39,537 bases of DNA from a virus. The stretch's first letter is position 1, and every line of letters begins with the position of its first letter. The DNA lies in IMG/VR virus record IMGVR_UViG_3300047673_000078, positions 1-39,537 of that record. One strand, 5' to 3'. The notes beneath the pieces were generated by a model, which saw only the letters and a list, made by a program, of their open reading frames with translations, was not told where the DNA came from and ran no database searches. The position numbers were made by a program, and so were the translations under genes. Shown here piece by piece: positions 7,039 through 15,704 of the stretch.

Positions 7039-10000
7039 CGAATCCGACCTTTCCTGTATCGTATCGTGACCCAGTCTATGCGGCGGCCGATCAGGCTGCC
7101 TCGGAGGCGGCCGGCATTCCGCCCGGGCTGCTTACGAGCATCCGCGTGGCCGGCGAGAAGTCGAACGCCAATCAGGTGAGCAGTGCGGGCGCCGCCACGC
7201 CGTACCAGGTGACGCCAACCACGCGCGCGGCGATCATCAAAAAGTACAACATTGACCCATATGCTTCCCCGGAAGCCGCGGCGCTTGGCGCTGCCTATCT
7301 GTTGAAGGAAGGCATGCAGCGGACTGGCAGCGCAGCGGGCGCTGTGACGCAATACATCGGCGGCACGGACCCGGCGAACTGGGGCGGACAGACGCGCGCA
7401 TACACGAATCGCGTGATGTCGCACTTCACGAAGGGCGGCGGACAGGATGCGCCGCAAGCCTCGCCGATACCTGCAGCGCCATTGCCTAGCCCCGCATCGT
7501 ATGGGCTCGATCCGTCCGTCGTGGGGATGGACAACGCGCCCCAACAGATGCCGACGCAGACTGTCGCGCCGAGTACGCCCGCGCTTGCTCCGGGTGCGGG
7601 TGTCACGGCTCAGATCGTGGCGGATTACAATTCCGGACGGCTCTCTCCGCAAGACATGGACGCGGTAGATGCGCGCGTGAAGGCGGGAAAGATCGCGGTC
7701 GATCCGTCGCAACTCATGCGACCGCAGGCGGCGCCCGCCGATAGCGCTAATGCTGGCGCGGCTCAGAGCCAAAGTCAGCCGGGTTCGGTGCCCGCGGCGC
7801 CCGCCAAAACGATCGGCCCGCAGACGCTCGCCGCGCTTCAGGCTGGAACGCTTGCGCCGGATCAACTCGCTATCGTCAAGCAGGGATTGGCAGACGGATC
7901 GCTGGTGATGCCTCAATCGCCGCAGCAACCGCAAGGCAGCGATACGGGTTCATCCATGGGTCTGCTGGCGGGCTCTACGGGCTTGCCGGCCAGTGCCATG
8001 CCGACCGCTCCGCAGAATCCCACGACAGCCGCGCAGAATGGCTCGACGCTCTCTGATATTGCGGAGCGTGGCGTTGGTGGGATCGCAGGCAGTCTGCTGG
8101 ACATCGCCGCCGCCGGTGGCCGGATGGTGGGAGCCAACGACTTCGCCAATCAGGCAGTCGATGCGCGCAACCAGATCAATGAGAAGATCGCGCGCGACAC
8201 GAGCGGTAGTGTTGCCGGTAAGGTAGCTGGAGCCGTTGGATCCGCGGTGCCGTATGTTGCAGCCGGTGGCGCTTCGTTGCCGACTGCCGTTGCGGGTGGA
8301 GCAGTCGCAGGCGCGGTCCCGTCGATCGCCGATAACAAATCCGGCGCTGAGATCGCGCGCGATGCTGCTGTTGGTGCGGGCGCAGGTGCTGCGGGGTTCG
8401 GCGTAGGCAAAGCGTTAGGAGCGGGGCTATCGGCATTGGCTGAGAATCCGACCATTGCGAAGGGCATCGCGAAGGCGCAGGGTCTGTTTGGCAAGTCGCC
8501 GTCAGAGGCGACGAAGATTTCCGCTGCAGGAAACGCTGCGGATGCGCACGTCGCAGCGGACATCGCGCACGCTTCGGGAAACACGCCTGACCAGCTCGCC
8601 ACGAAGCTTGAGCAGGCGCCCACGCCTCAAACTCCTGGCTACACACCGACTGCGGCTGAACTGGCGAACGACGCGAACGTGACGACCGTGCAGAAGGCCA
8701 GCACGAACGCCAATCCTTCAGTGTTTGCCAATGCGAGCGCTGAGAATGACGCGGCGATCTCCAATGAGCTTGCGCAGCGCGGTACGCCTAACAATCCGGG
8801 TGCGCCAGCTAATCCGCAAGCAGTCGATCAGGCAGCAGAGGCCGCGGCACAGCGCAGCGATGCACTGGCGGCCCAAGGTCAGGCAGAAGTAAAGCCGATC
8901 GCGCCGGATGTAGCGCAGAAGCTCCAGACGCCGCAGTTCGATGCGCCGGTCAAGCTCGCGCAGCGCATGGCGCGCGATGAGGGATCGACGGTGTTCGATG
9001 ACTTGCAGAAGTCTCGGCAGGCTGACGCAGGCAATACGCTGAAGCAGATCATCGGCACGCCCGAGCAGTTGGACAGCATGAAGGCGGCCCGCAGCGCGCA
9101 GGCTACCGACGACCTGAAGCAGATCTTCGAGAACGCGAAGCCCGCCAATCCAGCGCCAGTGCTGAATACGATCGACAGCATTCTCGCTGGCCCGAGCGGC
9201 AAGCGTCCTGCAGTCGCGCAGTCGCTCAACAGCCTGCGGAACATCATCGACAACGACGGCGCACCGATCACCGACGCACAGACGCTGTATGACTCGGTGC
9301 GCAAGGGCATCGACGATATGGTTGATCCGAAGATGGCGACGGCCAACCCTGCGGGTGTTCAGGCATCGCGGGAACTGTTGCGCGTCAAGGAAGTGCTAGA
9401 CAAACAGCTTGAAAAGTCCGCGCCTGGCTTTCAAGGGTATCTAGACAAGTTCAAGCAGGCATCCGAGCCGATCGACGCAATGCAGTCGGTCCAGAGTCGC
9501 CTATATAGCGCGGTCGATCCTGTAAGCGGCGAAGTGGATCCGGGCAAGTTGGTGAACGCCATCAACAGCGTCAAGACCGAGCAGATGAAGCCTGGCGCAC
9601 GTGCTGCCGACAAGGTGCCGCAAGACACACTCGATGCGCTGACCGAACTCGCGCGGCATCTGCAGAACAAGAACGATCTGACCGGCCTTCCTGCGCAGGG
9701 ACAGGAGTACATTCGACGCGCGCTCGCATCAAGCGACAAGCATGCGGCGGCTCAGGCAGAGTTTCGTAAAGTGCTGGATAGCCAGTCTCCGGCGTATAAG
9801 GAATTGCACGGCGCGCACGCACAGAACGTCTCTGCGATCCAGTCGCAGCAGACGAGCCAGTCGGCGCTTGCTGCCGCACAGGAAGCGATCCAAAACGCGG
9901 ATTCGCCGTCCGGTCTGCGCAGCATCGAGAAGATGCTCCCGGACATGGAAGCGGCAGACCGGGCAAAGGCTATCGCATTGCGGCAGCAACGCGCGCGGGA

Positions 10001-10565
10001 ATTGGCACTCGGCGAGGCTCAGGAGCGCAACCTGAACGCGGCCGGCAAGACTGAATTTAACCGCGGCACGTTCAAGACGATCTCCGACAAGTACACGCCT
10101 TATATGTCAGCGTCAGACGCACGGCAGTTTGCCAACGTCTCGGACGACCTGTTGCGGCAGACCGCGAGCTATGCCAAGACAGGCAAGATTGCCGGCAGCG
10201 ACACCGCGCAGAATCAGAGTGCGGTGAGAAGGTTCGGGAGCAATCTCGGTTCTGCCCTGAAGGATTCCGCGGTGCAGGGGCTGATTACGGGCGGCGTCGG
10301 ATCTGCGTTCGGCCCGGTTGGTGCAGTGGGCGGCATGGCGGCTGGCGCGATCACTGGCGCTCTCACTCGAACAGTCACGCAAAAAGTATCGTCAATCACG
10401 ACTGAAAACGCGGCGAAACTGCTGTCTAACGGTAAACTTCTGGCATCCGCGCTGCGCAACTATGAATCTCTGGCCGCGCGACAGCTTTTCGTTCAGCAGC
10501 TTGCGGCAAAAGTCGGGTTCGTAGGTGGCGCCGCAGCCGCAAATCAGTTTAACAGTCGTCGTTAG
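7035..10565 (+). CDS. Ejection protein, gp16-like, with N-terminal lytic transglycosylase domain
   Basis: 1176 aa, nearly twice the 609 aa of P22 gp16. Residues about 13-130 form an SLT-type lysozyme domain: the catalytic Glu is E41 in AGEKSNANQVSSAGA, followed by the PYQVTP strand and the AALGAAYLLKEG and VTQYIGG helices. This domain should open peptidoglycan during DNA entry. A Pro/Ala/Gln-rich linker follows, then a Gly/Ala-rich hydrophobic region (about 385-480), a long helical region, and a second Gly/Ala hydrophobic segment near the C-terminus (QGLITGGVGSAFGPVGAVGG). The hydrophobic segments fit insertion into the host inner membrane. It is the last ejection gene and the largest protein in the window. 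Confidence 0.85.
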   Translation: MTNPTFPVSYRDPVYAAADQAASEAAGIPPGLLTSIRVAGEKSNANQVSSAGAATPYQVTPTTRAAIIKKYNIDPYASPEAAALGAAYLLKEGMQRTGSAAGAVTQYIGGTDPANWGGQTRAYTNRVMSHFTKGGGQDAPQASPIPAAPLPSPASYGLDPSVVGMDNAPQQMPTQTVAPSTPALAPGAGVTAQIVADYNSGRLSPQDMDAVDARVKAGKIAVDPSQLMRPQAAPADSANAGAAQSQSQPGSVPAAPAKTIGPQTLAALQAGTLAPDQLAIVKQGLADGSLVMPQSPQQPQGSDTGSSMGLLAGSTGLPASAMPTAPQNPTTAAQNGSTLSDIAERGVGGIAGSLLDIAAAGGRMVGANDFANQAVDARNQINEKIARDTSGSVAGKVAGAVGSAVPYVAAGGASLPTAVAGGAVAGAVPSIADNKSGAEIARDAAVGAGAGAAGFGVGKALGAGLSALAENPTIAKGIAKAQGLFGKSPSEATKISAAGNAADAHVAADIAHASGNTPDQLATKLEQAPTPQTPGYTPTAAELANDANVTTVQKASTNANPSVFANASAENDAAISNELAQRGTPNNPGAPANPQAVDQAAEAAAQRSDALAAQGQAEVKPIAPDVAQKLQTPQFDAPVKLAQRMARDEGSTVFDDLQKSRQADAGNTLKQIIGTPEQLDSMKAARSAQATDDLKQIFENAKPANPAPVLNTIDSILAGPSGKRPAVAQSLNSLRNIIDNDGAPITDAQTLYDSVRKGIDDMVDPKMATANPAGVQASRELLRVKEVLDKQLEKSAPGFQGYLDKFKQASEPIDAMQSVQSRLYSAVDPVSGEVDPGKLVNAINSVKTEQMKPGARAADKVPQDTLDALTELARHLQNKNDLTGLPAQGQEYIRRALASSDKHAAAQAEFRKVLDSQSPAYKELHGAHAQNVSAIQSQQTSQSALAAAQEAIQNADSPSGLRSIEKMLPDMEAADRAKAIALRQQRARELALGEAQERNLNAAGKTEFNRGTFKTISDKYTPYMSASDARQFANVSDDLLRQTASYAKTGKIAGSDTAQNQSAVRRFGSNLGSALKDSAVQGLITGGVGSAFGPVGAVGGMAAGAITGALTRTVTQKVSSITTENAAKLLSNGKLLASALRNYESLAARQLFVQQLAAKVGFVGGAAAANQFNSRR

Positions 10566-10573
10566 GACTCCAT

Positions 10574-11032
10574 ATGAGAAAGCCTGCCTTCGCAGTCGAG
10601 CGCTTTCAGGACGTGTATGCGGAACTTCTCCCGCTTTTGCACGAGCACTATGACGAGATCAGCCTGCATAAGCATATGGGCTATGACCTGAAGCCGAATG
10701 TCGCGCTATACCAGGCGATGCAGGACGCCGACCAGCTCATGATGATGATCGGCAGGCTTGAAGGTCGCATCGTTGCCTACTTCGTCGCGTTCGTGCGGCC
10801 GAGCATCCATTACATGGGCTGCATGGAAGCGGCCGGTGACATTTTCTACTGCGCGCCCGACCGCCGCGGCGCAATGATCGGTCTGCAGCTTTTCGAAGCG
10901 GCCGAGCAGGAACTGAAACGGCGAGGCGTGAAATGCTTCATGGCCGGCGAGAAGATTGCGTACCCGGCTGGCCCGCTCTTTGAGCGCCGCGGCTTTGAAC
11001 CTATCGAACGGAAGTGGTGCAAATGGCTATAA
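10574..11032 (+). CDS. GNAT-like acetyltransferase
   Basis: 152 aa. The fold order fits a GNAT N-acetyltransferase: a beta strand RIVAYFVAFVRPS, an acidic strand AAGDIFYCAP, and the acetyl-CoA loop and helix DRRGAMIGLQLFEAAEQELKRRG (about residues 96-118), ending with PLFERRGFEPIERKW, the usual last strand pair. Genes of this type recur beside the portal in podovirus genomes; substrate and role are unknown. It has AGGA ahead of its ATG and overlaps the portal gene by 10 bases. Whether it is catalytically active cannot be told from sequence. Confidence 0.75.
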   Translation: MRKPAFAVERFQDVYAELLPLLHEHYDEISLHKHMGYDLKPNVALYQAMQDADQLMMMIGRLEGRIVAYFVAFVRPSIHYMGCMEAAGDIFYCAPDRRGAMIGLQLFEAAEQELKRRGVKCFMAGEKIAYPAGPLFERRGFEPIERKWCKWL

Positions 11033-13335
11033 CCAAAGAAGAACGCCTGGGGAAGGTCTGGGAGCGTGCGACATCGCGGTTTGACCGCGCTTATGGTCCG
11101 CAACAGCAAGTTCGCCTCGCTGCATTGGAAGATCGACGCTTCGCGTATGTAGACGGCGCGCAATGGGAAGGCGGTCTGGGTGAGCAATTCCAGAATCGGC
11201 CTCGCTTTGTCGTCAACAAGGTGCAGAAGGCCGTGCGTCGGATCGCATCGGAATATCGGGCTAACGCCATGACGGTGAATTTCCGTTCGGGCGACGATGA
11301 TTCGCGAAACGACGATATGAACGCGTTGCGGACGGTGTATCGCTCCGACGAGCAATACAGCAAGGCGCAGGATTCATACGTTTCCGCTTTCGACGAGGCG
11401 GCATGTGGCGGCATGGGTGCTTGGCGCCTGACGAATGACTATGATGTGCGCGTGGAGGTCGATTACGACGATGACGCACCGCAACGCATTCTTTTCGAGC
11501 CGATCAGCGACGCCGATATTAGCGTATTTTTTGACCCGAACAGCAAGAAGCTTGACAAGTCTGATGCCAAATGGTGCGTCGTGCTTAACCCGATCAGTTG
11601 GGATACCTACACGTCGGAATATCTGGATAGCGCTGAAGTCGAGATCCATGAACGGCCAACCAGTTTCAAGATGGTTCGATCGCTAAAGCAGTTCGACTGG
11701 TTCACGAACGATTCCGTCTACATCGGTGAATACTACGAGGTCGAGCAAAAGACCGAAGAGTTCTCTGTTTGGCGCGAGCCGAATTCGGGTGTCGAGCAGA
11801 AAATATATGCGGGCATGGACGCGGAAGAGCGCGAGCGGGCTGCCGAGCAGGCGGAAAAATATAGGTCTATCGGGTACATCAAAGTCAGATCCGGCAAAAG
11901 AAACAGGAAGCGTGTGCGCAAATACTTCCTCGACGGGTCAGGCATCCTGAAGGACTGCGGCTACATCGCCGGAACTGAGATACCGATTGTAGTTGTGCTG
12001 GGCATCCGCCAGATCATTGACGGCATCGAGCGATTCCAGGGATCTGTGCGCCTCGCTAAGGATTCACAGCGTCTGTACAACATGCAGATCAGCACGCTCG
12101 GTGACATCACCGCATTCACGCCGCGCGAGAAGCCTATTTTCACGCCAGAGCAGATTGCGGGTCATGAGTTGACGTGGGCTAACGACCTAGTTGCGAATAA
12201 CCCTTATCTGCTTATCAACCCGATCACTGGCGCTGACGGGTCATCTACGGTTTCAGGCCCAGTTGGCTATATCAAGCAGCCGGACGTGCCGCCAGCATTG
12301 GCTGGGCTGATTCAGATCACGGCAGCCGACATGATGGACGTGACGGGTGGAGATCTGGCCGCCGGAGAAGTGGTCGCTAATACGTCGGATGCATTGGTGA
12401 GCCGTGTCCAGGCGCATCAAGACATGCAGGTATATATCTTCATTGACGGCATGAAACGCGCGATGCTGCGATGTGGTGAAATCTACCTGTCGATGGCTTG
12501 CGACATATACACCGAAGAAAATCGGAAGTTCACCGCGATCAACGAAGATGACAAAAACAATAGCCAAGAATCAGTAGTGATCAATGTGCCTTCGCTAGAC
12601 GGTGAAGGAAGACCGATCATCACCAAGTCGTTTAACCGCGGAATGGATGTGTTCGTTGATGTTGGCCCTGCATTCAACAGCCGGAAGGATGCGACCGTGA
12701 ACGCGCTGGCTAAGATAATCCCAGGCGTGACAGATCAGCAGCTCCAGCAATTGATGCTGATGACAATGGTCAAGAACCTCGACGGGGAGGGTATGGATGA
12801 CCTTGCCCAGTTTGCTCGCAAGCAACTCGTGAAGGCCGGCGTAGTCAAGCCGACGCAGGAGGAAGAGGACGAACTGGCGAAAGAGCAGGAAGCAGCAGCC
12901 AACGCACCGCCCGACGCCGCAACGGTTGCATTGCTGGCGCAAGCGCGCGAATCGGATGCGAATTCCACGAAGTCTCAGGCCGCGGCCGTTCAGTCGCTAT
13001 CTGCTGCCGAACTCAACCAGGCCAAGGCGGCGCAAGCTGTATCGCAGACCAACGCCTCGCAGCTTGCGACGATCATCAACATGTTGCAAGGCATGCAGGG
13101 CAACATACAGGGCACTGCCGAACAGATCAGCGCAAGCCAGCCGCAGCATCCGTCCGACGCCAAGGTAGACGCAGCATTGGCGAGCGGGAACGCCGCACCG
13201 TCGCCAGGCATCAATCCTTTGCACGGCGCCCAGGTCGTCCCCGACCCGACAGCGCAGGATCTGACGGCCGGTAACGTGGCTGCGCCGCCGCAAGCGCCTA
13301 TCCATGCGTCTAACCGGCCGGCAGTGGGCAGATGA
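11023..13335 (+). CDS. Portal protein, P22-like
   Basis: 770 aa (P22 portal, 725 aa). I chose ATG at 11023 (MAITKEERLGKVWERATSRF) with GGAAG about 8 bases upstream, rather than the upstream in-frame GTGs at 11014 and 11017. Recognisable elements are the N-terminal DRAYGPQQQVRLAALEDRRF region, the VNKVQKAVRRIASEYR helix, the acidic SGDDDSRNDD segment and the Ala/Gln-rich C-terminal coiled coil, which corresponds to the P22 barrel. The dodecameric portal is the DNA gate at the capsid vertex and docks TerL and gp4. The gene overlaps TerL by ATGA, as expected for partners in packaging. Confidence 0.9.
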   Translation: MAITKEERLGKVWERATSRFDRAYGPQQQVRLAALEDRRFAYVDGAQWEGGLGEQFQNRPRFVVNKVQKAVRRIASEYRANAMTVNFRSGDDDSRNDDMNALRTVYRSDEQYSKAQDSYVSAFDEAACGGMGAWRLTNDYDVRVEVDYDDDAPQRILFEPISDADISVFFDPNSKKLDKSDAKWCVVLNPISWDTYTSEYLDSAEVEIHERPTSFKMVRSLKQFDWFTNDSVYIGEYYEVEQKTEEFSVWREPNSGVEQKIYAGMDAEERERAAEQAEKYRSIGYIKVRSGKRNRKRVRKYFLDGSGILKDCGYIAGTEIPIVVVLGIRQIIDGIERFQGSVRLAKDSQRLYNMQISTLGDITAFTPREKPIFTPEQIAGHELTWANDLVANNPYLLINPITGADGSSTVSGPVGYIKQPDVPPALAGLIQITAADMMDVTGGDLAAGEVVANTSDALVSRVQAHQDMQVYIFIDGMKRAMLRCGEIYLSMACDIYTEENRKFTAINEDDKNNSQESVVINVPSLDGEGRPIITKSFNRGMDVFVDVGPAFNSRKDATVNALAKIIPGVTDQQLQQLMLMTMVKNLDGEGMDDLAQFARKQLVKAGVVKPTQEEEDELAKEQEAAANAPPDAATVALLAQARESDANSTKSQAAAVQSLSAAELNQAKAAQAVSQTNASQLATIINMLQGMQGNIQGTAEQISASQPQHPSDAKVDAALASGNAAPSPGINPLHGAQVVPDPTAQDLTAGNVAAPPQAPIHASNRPAVGR

Positions 13336-14615
13336 GCGACGTATCGCTTCCTGACTGGGCTGAATGCCTGCTGACACAGGGGCCGCGGTACACCATTCTG
13401 CACGGTGGCCGCGGTTCGGCAAAATCGATGTCAGTTGGCACCGCACTTCCTATCCGAGCTGCTGCCGAGCCGTTACGCGTATTGTGCTGTCGAGAGATTC
13501 AGCAGTCCATTCAGGAATCCGTGAAGTCAATGCTTGAGTCGCGGATGCGTGCGATGGACCTTGCTGGATCGTTCTACGACATTCAGAAGTCAGAGATCAA
13601 TGGCGCGAACGGCAGCAAGTTTATCTTTCGTGGCCTGAGCGACATCACGGCTGACTCCATCAAGTCGCTAGACGACATTGATATCGTGTGGGTAGAAGAG
13701 GCGCAGGTGCTGTCTCAGAGATCGCTTGATCTGCTGCTTCCGACAATCCGTAAGGAAACGTCAGAGATCTGGATGACGCTTAATCCCGAACTCGACACTG
13801 ATCCGGTCTATACGACCTTTATTGAGAAGCCGCCCGCTAACGCGCGCGTGATTCAGGTCAACTGGAATCGGAACCCGTTCTGGAACAGCGCGCTCGAAGC
13901 GGAACGTCTGCGCTCACAGGCAGACGACCCAGAGCGCTATGACCACATATGGGAAGGCGTGCCGCTCTCGGCGGCATCCGGCGCGATCTATCGGGTTGAA
14001 ATGCACGCGCTGTCGGTAAACAACCGTATTAGGCCGATTGCGGAAGATCCGGCTCTGACGACCCATGCGGTGTTTGACCTTGGTGTAGCCGATCTCACGT
14101 CTATCACCATTGCGCAGGCAGACATTAGCGGATTGCGCGTGCTGGCGTTCCACGAGGATCACGGCCTGGCACTCAAGGACTACAGCGACTGGCTACGACA
14201 GAATGGATGGGGACATTGCACGATCTGGCTGCCGCACGACGGCCGCGCGCGCTCTCTGCATACCGGCATGTCGTCGGAATCGCTTATGAAGTCGTATGGG
14301 TGGAACGTGCAGATTGTGCCTTCACTGCCTGTCGAGACAGGCATCCAGAACGCGCGAGCGGCACTGAAAAACGCGTTTGTCTCTGACGATAATGGCTGTG
14401 GTGTGCTGTTAGAGCATCTGCGTCGCTACACACGCAATAAGGCAGGGCACCCGCAGCACGACGAACATTCACACGCTGCTGACAGCTTCCGCTACACGGC
14501 GATCGCAATGGGGCATTTCAAGGCCGCAGCGGAGCGCGTGGCGAAGCAAGCCGACCTCGCCGCGCGCGTGAAGGTTATTCCGACCGTGAACCATTGGGGC
14601 AGTGTAAATCGATGA
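13332..14615 (+). CDS. Terminase large subunit (packaging ATPase/nuclease)
   Basis: 427 aa. Walker A is GGRGSAKS at residues 25-32, Walker B with its catalytic Glu is IVWVEEA at 118-124, and the coupling motif TLNP is at 149-152. The C-terminal RNase H-like nuclease shows its first acidic residues at D249 and D254 (FDLGVADLTS) and the last one in HAADSFRY near residue 385. The architecture is Terminase_3/PBSX-type, used by headful-packaging phages. It pumps DNA through the portal and cuts it. The last 41 bases overlap, on the opposite strand, the end of the hydroxylase gene at 14575. Confidence 0.93.
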   Translation: MSDVSLPDWAECLLTQGPRYTILHGGRGSAKSMSVGTALPIRAAAEPLRVLCCREIQQSIQESVKSMLESRMRAMDLAGSFYDIQKSEINGANGSKFIFRGLSDITADSIKSLDDIDIVWVEEAQVLSQRSLDLLLPTIRKETSEIWMTLNPELDTDPVYTTFIEKPPANARVIQVNWNRNPFWNSALEAERLRSQADDPERYDHIWEGVPLSAASGAIYRVEMHALSVNNRIRPIAEDPALTTHAVFDLGVADLTSITIAQADISGLRVLAFHEDHGLALKDYSDWLRQNGWGHCTIWLPHDGRARSLHTGMSSESLMKSYGWNVQIVPSLPVETGIQNARAALKNAFVSDDNGCGVLLEHLRRYTRNKAGHPQHDEHSHAADSFRYTAIAMGHFKAAAERVAKQADLAARVKVIPTVNHWGSVNR

Positions 14616-15192
14616 CCATGCTGATGCGGTCAACAGACGATTCGTTGCGCACCTCGTGCTCCAGTTCATTGCGGAACCAGAACAGGCGGCCGGTCAGCAT
14701 CTGCAAAGCCTCATCCTTGCTGCCGTCGCTTTCCTCACCGCAGTAAATCACGGCGCCAGGCTGCCCCTGAATCACCAGGTGAAAGCGACGCCAATACCTG
14801 ACGTGTTCCGGCGTATCAGCATGGCGGAAGATCCGGCCGCCCGGGCGAATCCGGTTGATCATCACACGGCCAATGCGAGTCGCCCGCGTGAAGCGCGCCA
14901 GATCAAACACGAAGTCGTGCGCCTGCGTAATCTGGTCCCATGCCGGGCGGCAGATGGATTCATGCTGGTCATAGCCCGGCAGCATATTCTGCTTGTATAG
15001 CTCGATCTGCTCGTCGGTCAGTCCAGTAGCAATCTCCGGGAAGCGGAGCATGATCGTATCGGTATCGCCGAACGGGCCCTGCGGATATTTGCGCAGGAAG
15101 TCGTCAGCCTGCCATCGTGCGGGGTCAATCGACACGGCCAGCGCGAGAGCGGACACGTCCATGCCGTCCTTGATGATGTGGAAATTTCGCAT
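14575..15192 (-). CDS. 2OG-Fe(II) aspartyl/asparaginyl beta-hydroxylase-like protein
   Basis: 205 aa, read against the surrounding late genes. The double-stranded beta-helix signature is complete: H124 and D126 (FRHADTPEH) as the first iron ligands, FHLVIQGQPG with H138, then FWFRNELEHEVRN supplying the distal His (H179), and R189 in DRISMVIDL as the 2-oxoglutarate anchor. This is the order of Asp/Asn hydroxylases that act on proteins. Substrate unknown. It is the third gene of a divergent cassette (RHH, membrane protein, hydroxylase). No strong ribosome site precedes its ATG, which lies just past the stop of the membrane gene, so it may depend on coupled translation. Confidence 0.82.
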   Translation of the reverse strand: MRNFHIIKDGMDVSALALAVSIDPARWQADDFLRKYPQGPFGDTDTIMLRFPEIATGLTDEQIELYKQNMLPGYDQHESICRPAWDQITQAHDFVFDLARFTRATRIGRVMINRIRPGGRIFRHADTPEHVRYWRRFHLVIQGQPGAVIYCGEESDGSKDEALQMLTGRLFWFRNELEHEVRNESSVDRISMVIDLHCPNGSRSE

Positions 15193-15193
15193 G

Positions 15194-15472
15194 TCAGAAA
15201 GGTATTTGAAAAACTACGATAGCCGTCATGAGCGCCGCGACCGCAGTACCCCATCCGAGGACTGTCTTGATGACGCCAAGGCCGTTGCGTCGCACATCGC
15301 TAGCGATCTTGCGCGTTTCACCGATAGCCTCGGCGCCAACCTCGATCAGTGACACATGAGTCAGAAAGAGGATGCGCCCTAGCGCCAAGCTGAAGCACAA
15401 CCCCATCGTGAATGCTGGCGGCATCAGAAAGGCGCTCGCGATGCAAAGCCACACAGAGAAAATCAGCCACAT
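15194..15472 (-). CDS. Small integral membrane protein, 92 aa
   Basis: Two hydrophobic N-terminal segments (residues about 2-20, LIFSVWLCIASAFLMPPAF, and 22-40, MGLCFSLALGRILFLTHVS) and one C-terminal segment (about 73-90, WGTAVAALMTAIVVFQIPF) flank a polar middle with VGAEAIGETRKIASDVRRN. This implies three membrane spans with a helix between. No family recognised. The gene overlaps the RHH gene by 10 bases and ends one base before the hydroxylase start, so the three are co-translated. Superinfection exclusion or a membrane partner of the hydroxylase are possibilities, not conclusions. Confidence 0.65.
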   Translation of the reverse strand: MWLIFSVWLCIASAFLMPPAFTMGLCFSLALGRILFLTHVSLIEVGAEAIGETRKIASDVRRNGLGVIKTVLGWGTAVAALMTAIVVFQIPF

Positions 15473-15624
15473 TCTTTCTTGCTCCGGTCGTCCTCTTCAA
15501 TCTGCTTTTGTAGCATCGAGCGGATGATCTCAGCCACTGAATAATCGCGTTCCTTTGCGATTTCTTCCAGTCGCTTTAGCATCGGCTCCGGCAGGTGTGT
15601 TTGAAAGCGTTTCATCGTGTGCAT
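15463..15624 (-). CDS. Ribbon-helix-helix (CopG/Arc-like) protein
   Basis: 53 aa from ATG at 15624 (a second ATG at 15615 is possible). The layout is classic RHH: a short strand KRFQTHLPEP, helix one MLKRLEEIAKERD, turn, and helix two SVAEIIRSMLQKQIEE. Such proteins bind DNA as dimers and usually repress their own operon. It leads a three-gene antisense cassette. The frame extends further upstream but that part is the promoter region and is not RHH-like. Palindromes that could be its operator lie in the gap toward 15705. Confidence 0.72.
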   Translation of the reverse strand: MHTMKRFQTHLPEPMLKRLEEIAKERDYSVAEIIRSMLQKQIEEDDRSKKECG

Positions 15625-15704
15625 GATAGACGTATTTCGCACTACCAGGTGAGGGTTTAGCCGTATACTTCTGATGTCGCAAATTTCCACCAAAAGGTGA
15701 GTCC
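15625..15704. promoter_or_regulatory. Divergent regulatory region with two GGTG/CACC palindromes
   Basis: The 80 bases between the divergent RHH and scaffold genes contain CACCAAAAGGTG (15688-15699), and a related CAC-TACCAG-GTG (15640-15651), both followed by AG. The pair looks like an operator for the RHH protein. The first palindrome also overlaps the scaffold ribosome site. A TATACT box at 15664-15669 could be a -10 element reading right; I found no convincing -35. Confidence 0.4.

Noticed and set aside
6996-7934. 312-codon open frame antisense to the gp16-like gene
   Set aside because: Arg-rich composition (runs of RR and LRR) typical of a complementary-strand shadow; the transglycosylase domain on the + strand is clear.
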